Positions 16,355-25,478 of a stretch of DNA of 63,865 nucleotides are shown piece after piece. The notes under the pieces were generated by a model that worked only from the letters and a program-made list of their open reading frames with translations, did not search any database and had not been told where the DNA came from. Each line of letters begins with the position of its first letter. Within the stretch, counting starts at the first letter, position 1. Made by a program: the position numbers and the translations under genes. The stretch comes from Actinomycetota bacterium (GTDB lineage Bacteria > Actinomycetota > Aquicultoria > Aquicultorales > Aquicultoraceae). The stretch lies in assembly GCA_030018005.1 (NCBI GenBank), contig JASEGT010000003.1, positions 1-63,865 on the forward strand, written 5' to 3'.

Positions 16355-17989
16355 ATGGCAAGAAAAAAAGTTATCATCGACCCGATTACGCGTATCGAAG
16401 GACATCTCCGCATCACTTGTATTGTCGAAGACGGCAAGGTGACCGAGGCGTGGAATACCGCGACGCTATTCCGGGGATTCGAGATTTTCATGAAAGGGCG
16501 TGACCCGCGGGACGCCTGGCACTTCTCGAGCCGCATCTGCGGCGTATGCCCGACACCGCACGCCTGGAATTCCGTGCGCGCAACGGAAGAGGCTTTTGGC
16601 ATCGACAAGATGGACGACAACACTCGCCTTATCCGCAATATGATGGAAGCGACACAGGTAGGCTACGACCACATCCTGTGGTTCTATATCCTCAATGCGT
16701 TTGATTTCGTCAACGTCCCCAACGCCCTCAATGCTAAACCGACCTTGCCGTCGCTCAAGGCCGTCCAGGAGCGCGTGCTGGCGGTGGTCAAATCCGGACA
16801 GCTCGGCCCCTTTGCGAATATGTATTGGGACCATCCCGGCTACAAGTTACCGGCCGAGCTCGACCTTGAGCTGACCGCACATTACCTCCAGTCTATAGAT
16901 GTCCAGCAGGCCGCAAATGATGCCGCCGCATTTATGGGTGGCAAGTTCCCGATGATAATGAATTATGCGCCTGGCGGCATCACCCAGCTCCCAAGTATCG
17001 ACGAGATACTCTATTATCAGGGCCGCATGCGCGAGGTCAAAGATTTTGTCGACAATGTTATGGTGCCCGACCTGCTGGCAATCGCGCCCTACTATATCGA
17101 TTTGGCGCAGACGGGGAAGGGAGTCGGCAATTATCTTACCTGGGGTCTTCTCGATGAGGCGAGCCAGGACCCGTACGACAGGCTTTTTCCGAGGGGCGCG
17201 ATTTTCGACGGTAAGCTACAGGTTGAGAAGGTCGACCCGAATGAGACCCGGATGTATACGAAGTACTCGTGGTTTGGTGATGATGTAGGCGGCGGCAAGC
17301 ACCCGCTCGATGTGGGGCAGGAGCCGATAGAGTTCACCAAGCTCGACCCGCTCGACAATGAAGGGCCGGTCGAGGGTAAGTACGACTGGACGCAGGCGGT
17401 GCGCTATGGCAAGGAAGACCGCCCGATGGAGGTCGGCCCGCTCGCGCAAATGCTCGTCGCCTACCTCGCGGGACGCGAGGACACAAAGAAGGTCGTCGAT
17501 GATACCCTGGCTGCCATTGGGGCCGCCGGCAAACCCGAAGTACTCATGTCCGACCTCGGCCGTATCGCGGCGCGCGTGCTAAAGGCTAAAGTAAATGCGG
17601 ATAATGCGCTTCGCTGGTCGGACGAGCTTCTAGCCAATATCGGCGCCGGTAAGACCAAAGTCTTTGAGTCGCGACCGGTTCCCGCTACCGGCGAGGGAAA
17701 AGGCGGCTGGGACGCGCCGCGCGGCGCGCTCTGCCACTATATGCGCATCAAGGACGGCAAAATCGACACCTATGCCGCAGTGCCCCCTTCTAACTGGAAT
17801 CTCTCACCGCGCGACGACAAAGGCGTGCGCGGGCCGGTCGAGGAGGCCTTAGTCGGGCAGAGCGTCGTCGACCCGGACAGGCCGCTTGAGATTTTGCGGG
17901 TAGTCCATTCGTTCGACCCGTGAATGGCGTGCGCGGTTCACGTGATTGAACCGAAATCCAACCGGATTCTAGAGTTCAGAGTCGGCTAG
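16355..17989 (+). CDS. [NiFeSe] hydrogenase large subunit (selenocysteine-containing)
   Basis: 544 codons with TGA at 17921-17923 read as Sec (position 523). The N-terminal active-site motif is SSRICGVCPTPHAWNSV (two Ni ligands). The C-terminal motif, always DPCxxCxxH, appears as HSFDP-[TGA]-MACAVH, followed by VIEPKSNRILEFRVG and TAG 17987-17989. TGA thus encodes the Sec ligand of [NiFeSe] enzymes, and the residues after the His are the extension removed by the maturation protease encoded downstream. A SECIS-like stem follows at 17934-17953. If TGA is taken as a stop the protein loses half its Ni ligands. Such enzymes are fast H2 catalysts that recover easily from O2. Partners: small subunit and cytochrome b. 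Confidence 0.93.
17934..17953 (+). promoter_or_regulatory. bSECIS hairpin of the hydrogenase large subunit
   Basis: A perfect 7-bp stem CGGTTCA/TGAACCG (17934-17940 with 17947-17953) and a six-base loop CGTGAT. The loop begins 18 nt after TGA and has G in position 2 followed by T. This fits the spacing and loop rule for bacterial SECIS elements. Confidence 0.8.
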
Positions 17990-18001
17990 GGGGCGATGGT
18001 G

Positions 18002-18703
18002 ATGCGAGAACATGAGACCAAACCGTTCAAACTCGGTATCAGCAAGCATGAAACCAGGGAAGAGCACCCGCTCATGGCGGTCGTGACCCACTGGATACAC
18101 CTTATTTCTATGATAGTGCTCATCGCAACGGGCTCCTTCATCCACTCGCCGTTTTATCAGGGCTCGATGATTCTAAACAAGACCGTTCACACACTCTTCG
18201 CGTTTATCCTAATCGCAACCGGTGTGGTCAGGATGTACTGGGCGTTTTTCGGCAAGGGGTCGGCACCCTGCGGCGGGCGTGCTAAGATACGCGATTATAA
18301 ATTCTTTCTTCCCCAGAAGGAGAATCGCGGCAAGCTGGTGCCGATGACAAAGTACTACCTCTTCTTGCGCGAGACACATCCGAGAACATTCAAGTATAAC
18401 CCGCTGCAAAAGACGGCCTACGTCTCGTTGATAGTGTTCATCACGATACAGATCGTCACCGGTTTCTCACTACTGACCGAGACCGCGCAGTTCTTCTTGC
18501 CGTTGACCTACCTGCTGGGGGGAACGGCTATGGTCCGTTCTATCCACTACCTGACGACATGGGGATTTATCTTTATCACGATAATTCACATATACTTGGC
18601 GCTCACTGAGACCATCCATGAGCTGCCCTTGATGTTTCTTTGGCGGGAGGTACATGTCATGGAAAGGTGGTATGGCCTCAAGCGTGACGAGTTAGAGGAG
18701 TGA
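18002..18703 (+). CDS. Ni/Fe-hydrogenase b-type cytochrome subunit
   Basis: About 233 residues with four hydrophobic segments: MAVVTHWIHLISMIVLIATG, TVHTLFAFILIATGVVRMYW, the segment around SLIVFITIQIVTGFSL and the one around YLTTWGFIFITIIHIYLAL. Histidines within them (THWIH, KTVHTL, SIHYL, IIHIY) are placed as the haem b ligands of HyaC/HydC-type cytochromes. It takes electrons from the small subunit and passes them to the quinone pool. ATG 18002 was preferred to 17996 because the AGGGGG ribosome binding site (17988-17993) would be too close to the latter. It follows the large subunit by 12 bp. Confidence 0.9.
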   Translation: MREHETKPFKLGISKHETREEHPLMAVVTHWIHLISMIVLIATGSFIHSPFYQGSMILNKTVHTLFAFILIATGVVRMYWAFFGKGSAPCGGRAKIRDYKFFLPQKENRGKLVPMTKYYLFLRETHPRTFKYNPLQKTAYVSLIVFITIQIVTGFSLLTETAQFFLPLTYLLGGTAMVRSIHYLTTWGFIFITIIHIYLALTETIHELPLMFLWREVHVMERWYGLKRDELEE

Positions 18704-18708
18704 TAGAT

Positions 18709-19197
18709 ATGTCCGACTCAAAGCCCATATCCAGGATCACGGTTCTGGGTGTCGGGAATACCCTGATGGGCGATGACGGTGTGGGTGTTGCCGTCGCGCG
18801 CGAGCTGGTCTCGGAACTGGAGGACTCGCCTGTAAATGTTGTCCTTGGAGAAACAGCCGGCATGGGGCTTATCAGGCATTTTAGGGAGTCGGAAGTGGTC
18901 ATCGTCATCGATGCGGTCGCGGCCGAGGCCGAGGCCGGAAGCATCTTTCGCTTTAATGCTGACGAGGCCGGTATCGTCCACTTGAGGTCGAACAATATCC
19001 ACGGCATGGGTGTCCCGCACCTTATCTCTAACGCGCGCCTCGCGGGGGCAGACCCGGAGGTCATCGTCTTCGGTATCCAGGTAGGGGATGTGCGCCCGCG
19101 CGATGAGACACTGACGGAGCCGGTAGCCGCAGCGGTGCCGCGAGTTCGAAAGCTCGTCATCGACGAACTGGTCAGGTTTGGCGCTGGTAGCTTGTAG
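18709..19197 (+). CDS. Hydrogenase maturation protease (HyaD/HycI family)
   Basis: About 162 residues. It begins ITVLGVGNTLMGDDGVGVAVARELV, with the Glu/Asp and Asp that bind Ni in this family, followed by VVIVIDAVAAEAEAGSIFRF and MGVPHLISNARLAG (third ligand, His). It cleaves the large subunit after the C-terminal active-site His, here DPUMACAVH, once Ni is inserted. ATG 18709 follows a GAGGAG site; GTG 18700 is possible but less likely. Last gene of the hydrogenase operon, 5 bp after the cytochrome gene. No hypA-F genes are in the window. Confidence 0.92.
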   Translation: MSDSKPISRITVLGVGNTLMGDDGVGVAVARELVSELEDSPVNVVLGETAGMGLIRHFRESEVVIVIDAVAAEAEAGSIFRFNADEAGIVHLRSNNIHGMGVPHLISNARLAGADPEVIVFGIQVGDVRPRDETLTEPVAAAVPRVRKLVIDELVRFGAGSL

Positions 19198-19400
19198 CGG
19201 GTCCATGAGGGAGAGCAGGTAATCATGGATACTTCAGCCGCCCTTTTATTTTGATACGCTAAAGCCCAGGCTGATGAAGTCACGGACGGGGTCTGGTATC
19301 GCGGCGTCCGCAGTTAGTATCTCTTTGAGCTCATAAGATATTGCGGTGCCGGTGAGCAGAGCATGGCGTGTTTGCCCCGGTCGCATCTAGGTGATTCCGA

Positions 19401-19697
19401 TTGCGAGACCTTTGGCGAGCAATAGAATGCATCGCCATCACCTTCTTTATCGCAGAATTCGGGGACAAGACGCAGCTTGCTACCGTATCTCTAGCCGCTA
19501 AATATAACTCTTTTGTCGGAGTGTGGTTGGGGTCGACCTTCGGCATGATAACCGCAGATGGTCTTGCTTTAATAGTAGGAGTCGCCGCCGGCAAGAGGCT
19601 TCCCCAGGAGCGCATAAAATATATCTCAGCCGGCATCTTCATACTTTTCGGAATCATCACGCTGGCTCAAGCTCTCCTATTAACCAGCACTAGCTAA
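19401..19697 (+). CDS. Single-domain GDT1/TMEM165-like (UPF0016) membrane protein
   Basis: 98 residues, three hydrophobic segments. The motif FFIAEFGDKTQLATVSLAAKY carries the ExGDKT signature of the UPF0016 family, which transports Mn2+ or Ca2+. Most members have two such repeats; this has one, so it would have to dimerise or is paired with another half-size gene outside the window. TTG start with an AGGTG site. The 200 bp upstream contain no second half that I can find. Transport function is from family knowledge. Confidence 0.75.
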   Translation: MRDLWRAIECIAITFFIAEFGDKTQLATVSLAAKYNSFVGVWLGSTFGMITADGLALIVGVAAGKRLPQERIKYISAGIFILFGIITLAQALLLTSTS

Positions 19698-19926
19698 ACG
19701 CATGCTGGTCGCGCATCGACCGCAGGCTATTTCGGAGGACTAGAGGCTCATGTCGTCATATACAACGATACACGCTACAAAACAACGTTTTTACGTGATA
19801 TAACGCTAAACAATATTAAGGCGCCATTATTTATGCTGTCTGTAGCGCGCGTAAAATAAGCCGGTTAGAGCCGCGCGCGCATGGGAATAATGTATTCGGA
19901 AGCCGGCAATTCCATTAGGAGATCGC

Positions 19927-20247
19927 ATGGACATCGAGTTGTTGTATTTTACAGGCTGACCGAAGTTCGAGGATGCGCAGGATGTGCTGGCGGAAGCATT
20001 GCAAGAACTCGGTATCGACCAACCTGTTCGCATCATTAACGTCCAGGACGACGAGGAAGCGCGTTCAAAGCGTTCCCTGGGCTCGCCGACAATACGCATA
20101 AACGGGCTCGATGTCGACCCGCTCGCCCGAGCATCCACGGATTTTGCGATGAAATGCCGAATCTATCGGGTCGGTGACGGCATACAAGGATATCCCAGCA
20201 AAGACATGGTAGTAGCGGCACTGAAAGAAGCTCTGGACGCGATCTGA
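19927..20247 (+). CDS. Thioredoxin-like selenoprotein (FTGUP type)
   Basis: 106 codons with in-frame TGA at 19957-19959 (codon 11). It begins MDIELLYFTG-[TGA]-PKFEDAQDVLAEAL, where related thioredoxin-fold proteins have GCP. The rest has RSLGSPTIRINGLDVDPLA with the cis-Pro loop and KCRIYRVGDGIQGYPSKD. TAGGAG (19915-19920) is correctly placed for ATG 19927, upstream of the TGA, so ribosomes must meet the TGA to make the conserved domain. A short SECIS-like stem follows. A thiol/selenol redox or peroxide-reducing role is likely by family, but no substrate can be named. A standard caller would report only codons after TGA. Confidence 0.82.
19975..19987 (+). promoter_or_regulatory. Candidate bSECIS hairpin of the FTGUP protein
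   Basis: GCGCA-GGA-TGTGC forms five pairs (one G-T) with loop GGA starting 21 nt after TGA. Spacing and early loop G fit, but the stem is short, so the call is less firm than for the hydrogenase. Confidence 0.5.
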
Positions 20248-20253
20248 TATCAT

Positions 20254-22989
20254 CTATTCAGCCGCACGTCTCTTAAGCTCCGCGAGCGTGTCCTCTAGTT
20301 TCTTAAGCTCTTCACCGTAACCCGTCCAATCTCCGGCACGCGACTTCTTCTGGGCGTTCTCGAAGAACGTCGAGGCCTGGTCGGTGAGTTCTTTTATAGA
20401 ACTCGGAATTTCGGGTTGCGCAGACTCTCCATCTTTGGCCGGTCGAGGTGGCTCTTGGCCCTTGCCAAAGATAGCGTTGAGCGCTGTGCTGAGATCGGAT
20501 TCCATCGCGATCTTAGAACCATACGCGACGATGACCCGTTTCAGCTCCGGCAGCTCTGTCTGTTCGGCTTGGAGATAGAGCGGTTCGATATAGAGGATGG
20601 AGTCCTCTACCGGTATCACAAAGAGATTGCCCCGCAAGACCTTTGAACCGCTCTGATTCCACAGTGAAAGCTGCTGCGATATATCGGGTGTCTGGTCGAT
20701 GCGTGCCTCTATCTGAAGTGGCCCGTAGATGAGCTTTTGTTTCGGGAACTTGTAGACCAGCAGTTGCCCATATTCGGCGGGGTCGCTTTTGGCGGTCATC
20801 CATGCAATCATATTATTCTTTTTGACGGGCGTAAACGGCGTCATTATCATGAACTTCTCTCGCTCTTCACCGGGGAGTCTCATCATCATATAGTACGGTT
20901 CTATCTCCTGTTGCTCGCTGCCGATAATCTCTTTGGAGATGCTCCAGAGGTCTTCCTTGTTGTAGAAGACCTGCGGGTCGGTCATATGGAAGGTCGCAAA
21001 CATCTGGTTCTGGATACTAAAGAGCCCTTCCGGGTATCGGACATGGGCTTTGAGGCCCTCCGGCATCTTCGAACTGTCTTTAAATAGCCCGGGGAAGGCT
21101 TTCTTATATGTCTTTATGAGCGGGTCTTCCTTATCGAATATATAATAGTCGATTGTCCCGTTGTAGGCATCGATGACGACCTTCACCGAATTTCGGATGT
21201 AGTTGTCATTGCCGGCGAAAGGCTGCGAATACGGATAGCGGTCATCGACGGTGTAGGCATCGAGCATCCAGAAGAGTCTTCCATTATCTATTACGATATA
21301 GGGGTCGTTTTCATATCTGAGAAACGGCGCCACAAGCCGGACGCGCTCGGTGATATTGCGGTTAAAGACGATTCTGCTTTTGTCTGTGAGCGAATCCGCG
21401 AGCAGCAGCTTCATGCTATTAAAGCGCCACGCAAAGGCGGCCTTTTTCACAATGCCATCCATCGTCACTCCGCCGGTTCCCTCGTATATTGTATAGCTGT
21501 TCTCGTTGCCCATCGGGAAGTCGAACTCGCGCGTCTTAGTGCCGACGACGATATAATCGTTACCAGTCTCGCCAAAATATATTTCGGGGCGCGTGACGTC
21601 GATGCTCGGTATGCTGGTCTTCGGCGGGATGTCTTTTAGTATCAGCCTCGGCATGCCGTCTTCTGTGAACTCATTTACCCTGTTCGCTATTATCCCATAC
21701 CCATGTGTGTAGACCAAGTGCTGGTTCATCCAAGTTTTGGCGTTTTCGGAGAGATTGTCCGCGTTGAATTCGCGCGCGGCTATGGCCACTTGCCGCAGCG
21801 CACCATCAATCGGATACCGGTCGACGTCGACATCGGAGAAGTTGTAGTAAGGGCGAATACTCTGTATCTGGTTATACGTCTTGAGAAGCGGTTGCCAATC
21901 CCAGAGACGGATATTGTCGATGGTCTGCCGGTTCTCGCTCAGGTCTTTAGTGGTAAGCACCTGCTCGGCCGGGAAGAGCTTTTCCTCGATCTTGTCGAGT
22001 CCGTACGAGCGGTTGGTGAATTCGATGGACTTCTTTATGTACGGTGTTTCTTTTTCTATCTCGTTCGGTGAGACGCTGTATTGTTGAACCAGAGCCGGGT
22101 AGACACCGCCGGCAAGGATGCTGACACCCATGATAAAGGCGATACTGGCGGCCGGCAGGCGCCAGCCTTTAAAGTGCAGATTGACCATGAACATTACCGC
22201 CGCGATGAGCGACGAGTAGAAGAGCACGGTCAGCGCCGGCAGTTTGGCGTGGATATCAGTATATCCAGCGCCGAAGATGACACCGGTGTTCGATAGCAGC
22301 AGGTCATACGAGTTCAATTTATACGAGAGTCCGACCAAGACGAAGAACAAACCGAACAGGACCGAAAGATGGGCCTTCGTGTGCGGCGCGAATCTCTGCA
22401 TATCCGGACGGAGTGTGATGCCGCCGTTTATCCAGTGTACCGCACTCGTAAGGATTATTGAGATAACGATAGTCTGAAAACCAAGACTCAGCAAAGCTCG
22501 GTAAAACGGGACTGAAAAGACATGAAATGAGAGGTCGAGATTGAAGACGGGGTCGTTAATCCCGTACGGAACCTGGTTGAGGAATTTTAGCACGATGTCC
22601 CAATAACCCGTTGCCGAAGCGCCGATTATAAACGCGAACCCGAAAGCGACTGCGAACAACACAAGGTTAAAGAAACGCATAAACGCCGGAGATTTGATAA
22701 ACTTCAGCACTTCATAAAGAGGGTCGTCTTGTGAACCGAACCAGTACGGGAAAGGCGGCGCCATTTTTCTGGCTATGAGCATATTAGCGTAGAGGAAGAC
22801 AAAAAAGGCAAGGCCGGACGCGACCCATAGTCCCAACTTTAGCGAGAGTATGTCGACAAAAACGCCGTCATAGGCGACCTCTTTAAACCAGAGCCAATCG
22901 GTAAAGAGGTTAACGAGTGCCTTTGAGGAGACTATTATCACAAAAAGTACGGTGAATAGTGCGTAAGTTATGACCTTCCCAGTTTTCAA
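20254..22989 (-). CDS. UPF0182-family large membrane protein
   Basis: 911 residues. About seven hydrophobic helices lie in the first third (the first at residues about 9-28), followed by a large domain of about 550 residues on the outer face (NRSYGLDKIEEKLFPAEQ, VYTHGYGIIANRVNEFTEDG, RPEIYFGETGNDYIVVGTK are family hallmarks). The C-terminal 75 residues are a charged helical tail around SIKELTDQASTFFENAQKK. The family is widespread in Actinomycetota, some Firmicutes and cyanobacteria; its function is unknown. Full length. It is transcribed away from the DUF3365 gene and ends 6 bp from the FTGUP selenoprotein gene on the opposite strand. Confidence 0.92.
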   Translation of the reverse strand: MKTGKVITYALFTVLFVIIVSSKALVNLFTDWLWFKEVAYDGVFVDILSLKLGLWVASGLAFFVFLYANMLIARKMAPPFPYWFGSQDDPLYEVLKFIKSPAFMRFFNLVLFAVAFGFAFIIGASATGYWDIVLKFLNQVPYGINDPVFNLDLSFHVFSVPFYRALLSLGFQTIVISIILTSAVHWINGGITLRPDMQRFAPHTKAHLSVLFGLFFVLVGLSYKLNSYDLLLSNTGVIFGAGYTDIHAKLPALTVLFYSSLIAAVMFMVNLHFKGWRLPAASIAFIMGVSILAGGVYPALVQQYSVSPNEIEKETPYIKKSIEFTNRSYGLDKIEEKLFPAEQVLTTKDLSENRQTIDNIRLWDWQPLLKTYNQIQSIRPYYNFSDVDVDRYPIDGALRQVAIAAREFNADNLSENAKTWMNQHLVYTHGYGIIANRVNEFTEDGMPRLILKDIPPKTSIPSIDVTRPEIYFGETGNDYIVVGTKTREFDFPMGNENSYTIYEGTGGVTMDGIVKKAAFAWRFNSMKLLLADSLTDKSRIVFNRNITERVRLVAPFLRYENDPYIVIDNGRLFWMLDAYTVDDRYPYSQPFAGNDNYIRNSVKVVIDAYNGTIDYYIFDKEDPLIKTYKKAFPGLFKDSSKMPEGLKAHVRYPEGLFSIQNQMFATFHMTDPQVFYNKEDLWSISKEIIGSEQQEIEPYYMMMRLPGEEREKFMIMTPFTPVKKNNMIAWMTAKSDPAEYGQLLVYKFPKQKLIYGPLQIEARIDQTPDISQQLSLWNQSGSKVLRGNLFVIPVEDSILYIEPLYLQAEQTELPELKRVIVAYGSKIAMESDLSTALNAIFGKGQEPPRPAKDGESAQPEIPSSIKELTDQASTFFENAQKKSRAGDWTGYGEELKKLEDTLAELKRRAAE

Positions 22990-23338
22990 GGTAACCTCCG
23001 GTTTAAGGAATGGAGCCGGCGGCGGTCGCGCCTGTTGTCTCAGGGTGCTTTGATACTGTTGGAGCCGGCTTATTTTTATTTAACTAGAAGCTGGATTTAA
23101 AAGCAAATCCGAACCGGATTTCTTGCGCCGGCACGTTATGTATAGCCTTAAATAGATAGCCAACAAAGCCGGTAGTCCGGCATAAACATAATTCGAAAAT
23201 ATTAGATAAACCTTCGTGAAAATTGTAAAGAGCATGAGCGATACGCCGATATTCGATGAGAGGCCTGCTAAACGTGGAGTTTCTAGCAGAAAACCTTGTC
23301 GAAAAGGAATAAATAACAATACTGGAGGGAACATCTAA
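22990..23338. other. Divergent intergenic region between UPF0182 and the haem sensor
   Basis: About 350 bp between two divergent genes; promoters for both must be here. An 84-codon minus-strand frame at 23080-23334 is rich in hydrophobic residues but covers the ribosome binding site of the plus-strand gene and lacks its own, so I do not call it. Confidence 0.4.
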
Positions 23339-24211
23339 ATGAAGCTTAAGACAAGAATGATTCTAGCAATCGGTGCGGTACTGCTGGGAGCTTTGGTAGC
23401 CACATTTATGTTTGTGGCGAATTCCCAGAAGACCCAATCGGAGTCGCTCTACTACAACCAGGCGAAATCGATTAACTCCTCGCTATCGTTGGTGAGGACC
23501 GTAGTATCCGGCCATGGCGGCGTTTTCGCCAAGCAGAAGGACGGTTTTGGTGTAAATCCGTTTTTGGCTGCTATTCCTGAAGTAAAAGCTGAGATGTCGA
23601 ACGCGAAAGGTGATAAGTTCGCGTTGATCAACGGATTCAGCTTCATGCAAGAGATGTCGGATATCTCACAAAAAGAAGGCAAGACTGCGTTTACCTATCG
23701 CGCGCCGAGTGACAAACCGATTAATCCCATCAATAAGCCGAGCGACAAAGAGCTTAAGGTTCTGCAAAGTATGAAAGGCGGTGCCTTCGCCGAGGAGCAT
23801 ACCAAAGCGGTCGGCGAGGACGGCAAGAAGTACTACGTCTACAACGCCGCGATGGTGACTAAAGAAGAGTGCATGAAGTGCCACCCGGAATATACCGTGG
23901 GCAAAGTAGACGGCATGATGAGCATTTCGCTCCCAATCGACGAGGCCGAAGCGCGAAATGCCGCAAGTATGCTGAACCTCGGTTATATTTTTGCCGCAGC
24001 TCTTCTTATAGTCATCGGTGTAACCTATATTTTGGCAAGCCGTGTTACAGCGCCTATAAAGCATCTCGCAGAGGTTGCCGATAAGGTCAGCAAGGGTGAG
24101 ATGGATGTCGTTATCGACATCAACAGGAAAGACGAAATCGGCGAGCTGGCCGAGGCTTTCAACAGGCTCATCGCCAGCATCAAGATTCTAAGTATGACGA
24201 ACGACCAATAA
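23339..24211 (+). CDS. DUF3365 (Tll0287-like) haem-binding sensor with HAMP domain
   Basis: 290 residues. Membrane helix at about 8-27, periplasmic domain at about 30-205 with the DUF3365 pattern (SFMQEMSDISQKEGKTAFTYR, KYYVYNAAMVTKEECMKCH), second helix at about 213-233, then a HAMP domain (SRVTAPIKHLAEVADKVSKG, DEIGELAEAFNRL). CMKCH at about residue 178 is a CxxCH covalent haem c site. There is no kinase, cyclase or methyl-accepting domain after HAMP, so the signal must pass to a partner. The 75-residue gene 33 bp downstream is a candidate. The haem may sense redox state or a gas ligand (inference). Confidence 0.88.
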   Translation: MKLKTRMILAIGAVLLGALVATFMFVANSQKTQSESLYYNQAKSINSSLSLVRTVVSGHGGVFAKQKDGFGVNPFLAAIPEVKAEMSNAKGDKFALINGFSFMQEMSDISQKEGKTAFTYRAPSDKPINPINKPSDKELKVLQSMKGGAFAEEHTKAVGEDGKKYYVYNAAMVTKEECMKCHPEYTVGKVDGMMSISLPIDEAEARNAASMLNLGYIFAAALLIVIGVTYILASRVTAPIKHLAEVADKVSKGEMDVVIDINRKDEIGELAEAFNRLIASIKILSMTNDQ

Positions 24212-24244
24212 TGATGTTGACCTAAAATCTTGTGGGGGGATACG

Positions 24245-24472
24245 ATGTCAGATTTATCGAACCAGGTTTTAAATATTGCGGTAGCCTATTTGGGGCCAGC
24301 TGCCAAACAATTCCTCGAGAGGCAATGCAGTGCTCATCTGAACACATCATTCGATAACCTCTCGGCCGGCGAAATCCCTGAATTGGGTAAATGGATAAAC
24401 ATATCGGCCGGCCTGGTAATCGGCAAGGACAAGGCCGAAGAGTTCTCAAACAAGGTCTTGGGGTTAAAGTAG
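24245..24472 (+). CDS. Small conserved-looking protein, 75 aa
   Basis: ATG 24245 with a GGGGGGA-like site upstream. The protein is helical and neutral, with a single Cys in RQCSAHL and the segment GEIPELGKWINISAGLVIGKDKAEEF. I do not recognise it. It follows the DUF3365-HAMP sensor by 33 bp on the same strand and is closed by a terminator, so the two are likely co-transcribed; a role as partner of the output-less sensor is a guess. Confidence 0.65.
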   Translation: MSDLSNQVLNIAVAYLGPAAKQFLERQCSAHLNTSFDNLSAGEIPELGKWINISAGLVIGKDKAEEFSNKVLGLK

Positions 24473-24499
24473 AGTATCAACGATACAGACCCATCATCG

Positions 24500-24534
24500 A
24501 AGGCGGGTGGCAGAAGGCCATCCGCCTTTTTAAT
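24500..24534 (+). terminator. Rho-independent terminator after the sensor pair
   Basis: Stem AAGGCGG(G)TGGC / GCCA(T)CCGCCTT with a short AGAAG loop, followed by TTTT. Confidence 0.85.
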
Positions 24535-24594
24535 ATTACTTTGCGCTGCAGAGTGCAGGGCATCCATGTTTAGAAGTATGTCCGCTTGGCGATC

Positions 24595-25251
24595 TTATCT
24601 TTGGTGTTCGAAGAGTGGCAGCACGAGCGGTAATATCGCGGCAATATCATCGATTATGTGGTCTGGGCAGCTCTTCAGTATCTCGAGTCCGTGGAACCCA
24701 TAGGTAACGCCTATCGTCAACGTACCGGCGCTCTTTCCGGCGGCGATGTCGACGTCGGTGTCGCCGACCATGACTGCGGCATCGGGATGTGAATCAAGAA
24801 CGTCCAGAGTTTTCAAAATCGGCTCGGGGTGCGGTTTTGAGTTCTCGACGTCTTCGAACGCGACAACGTGGTCCAAATAAGTCGCCAACCCGGTAAGACT
24901 CAACGTCGCCAGTGTTGACGCCCTGGCCCGTGTCGTGACCACACCGATTCTCAGGCCGGACTCTTTCAAAGTCTCCAGCGTCTCTCGGGCTCCCGGGTAC
25001 GCCTGTGCTAAATCGATATGTTCGATCTGGAACGCGCGGTGCATAGCGCTCAAATCCAACACGTCTTCGACGCCGGTCAGTACCTTGTAACACAGATCCA
25101 GCGGCTTTCCGACTAAGCGTGCCATTTCTTCGCGGCTTTTCTCGGGAAAACCGGCACGCTCCAGAGCATACTCAAAAGCTTGAAAGATGAATTCGCTCGT
25201 ATCTAGCAGGGTTCCGTCGACATCAAATAAAATCGCTTTAAATGCTTGCAT
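24595..25251 (-). CDS. HAD-family phosphatase (Gph/PpaX-like)
   Basis: 218 residues. Motif I ILFDVDGTLLDTSEFIFQAF (nucleophile Asp), motif II VVTTRARAS (Thr), motif III Lys in VENSKPHPEPIL, motif IV MVGDTDVDIAAGKSAG. A helical cap lies between motifs I and II (subclass IA). Candidates are phosphoglycolate phosphatase or pyrophosphatase PpaX; sequence alone does not separate them. Single gene, convergent with the sensor pair. Confidence 0.88.
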   Translation of the reverse strand: MQAFKAILFDVDGTLLDTSEFIFQAFEYALERAGFPEKSREEMARLVGKPLDLCYKVLTGVEDVLDLSAMHRAFQIEHIDLAQAYPGARETLETLKESGLRIGVVTTRARASTLATLSLTGLATYLDHVVAFEDVENSKPHPEPILKTLDVLDSHPDAAVMVGDTDVDIAAGKSAGTLTIGVTYGFHGLEILKSCPDHIIDDIAAILPLVLPLFEHQR

Positions 25252-25478
25252 GGAAACATTATATCAAATGGGCCGCCCTCCAAGCACCCCCAAATGTCCG
25301 TCGCCGCCTTCGCGCGCCTGATACCGGTCGACTAGGTCTAAGCTGTATGGCAATCCAATTCGACAGCTGCTCTCCGCTCAATATTCACCTACTCCAATGC
25401 TGAGGATATATAGTTCTGGGAATAACAACAATATAAGCCGAGTGAGTCCGGTTATGTTTATCAAAAAGGATGGCTTCC

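Noticed and set aside
19204-19320. Short frame with in-frame TGA (MDTSAALLF-TGA-YAKAQ) considered as a fifth selenoprotein
   Set aside because: Only 30 codons, no conserved Cys context and no SECIS-like hairpin with proper loop.
23080-23334. 84-codon hydrophobic minus-strand frame
   Set aside because: No ribosome binding site, and it covers the start region of the well-supported DUF3365 gene.
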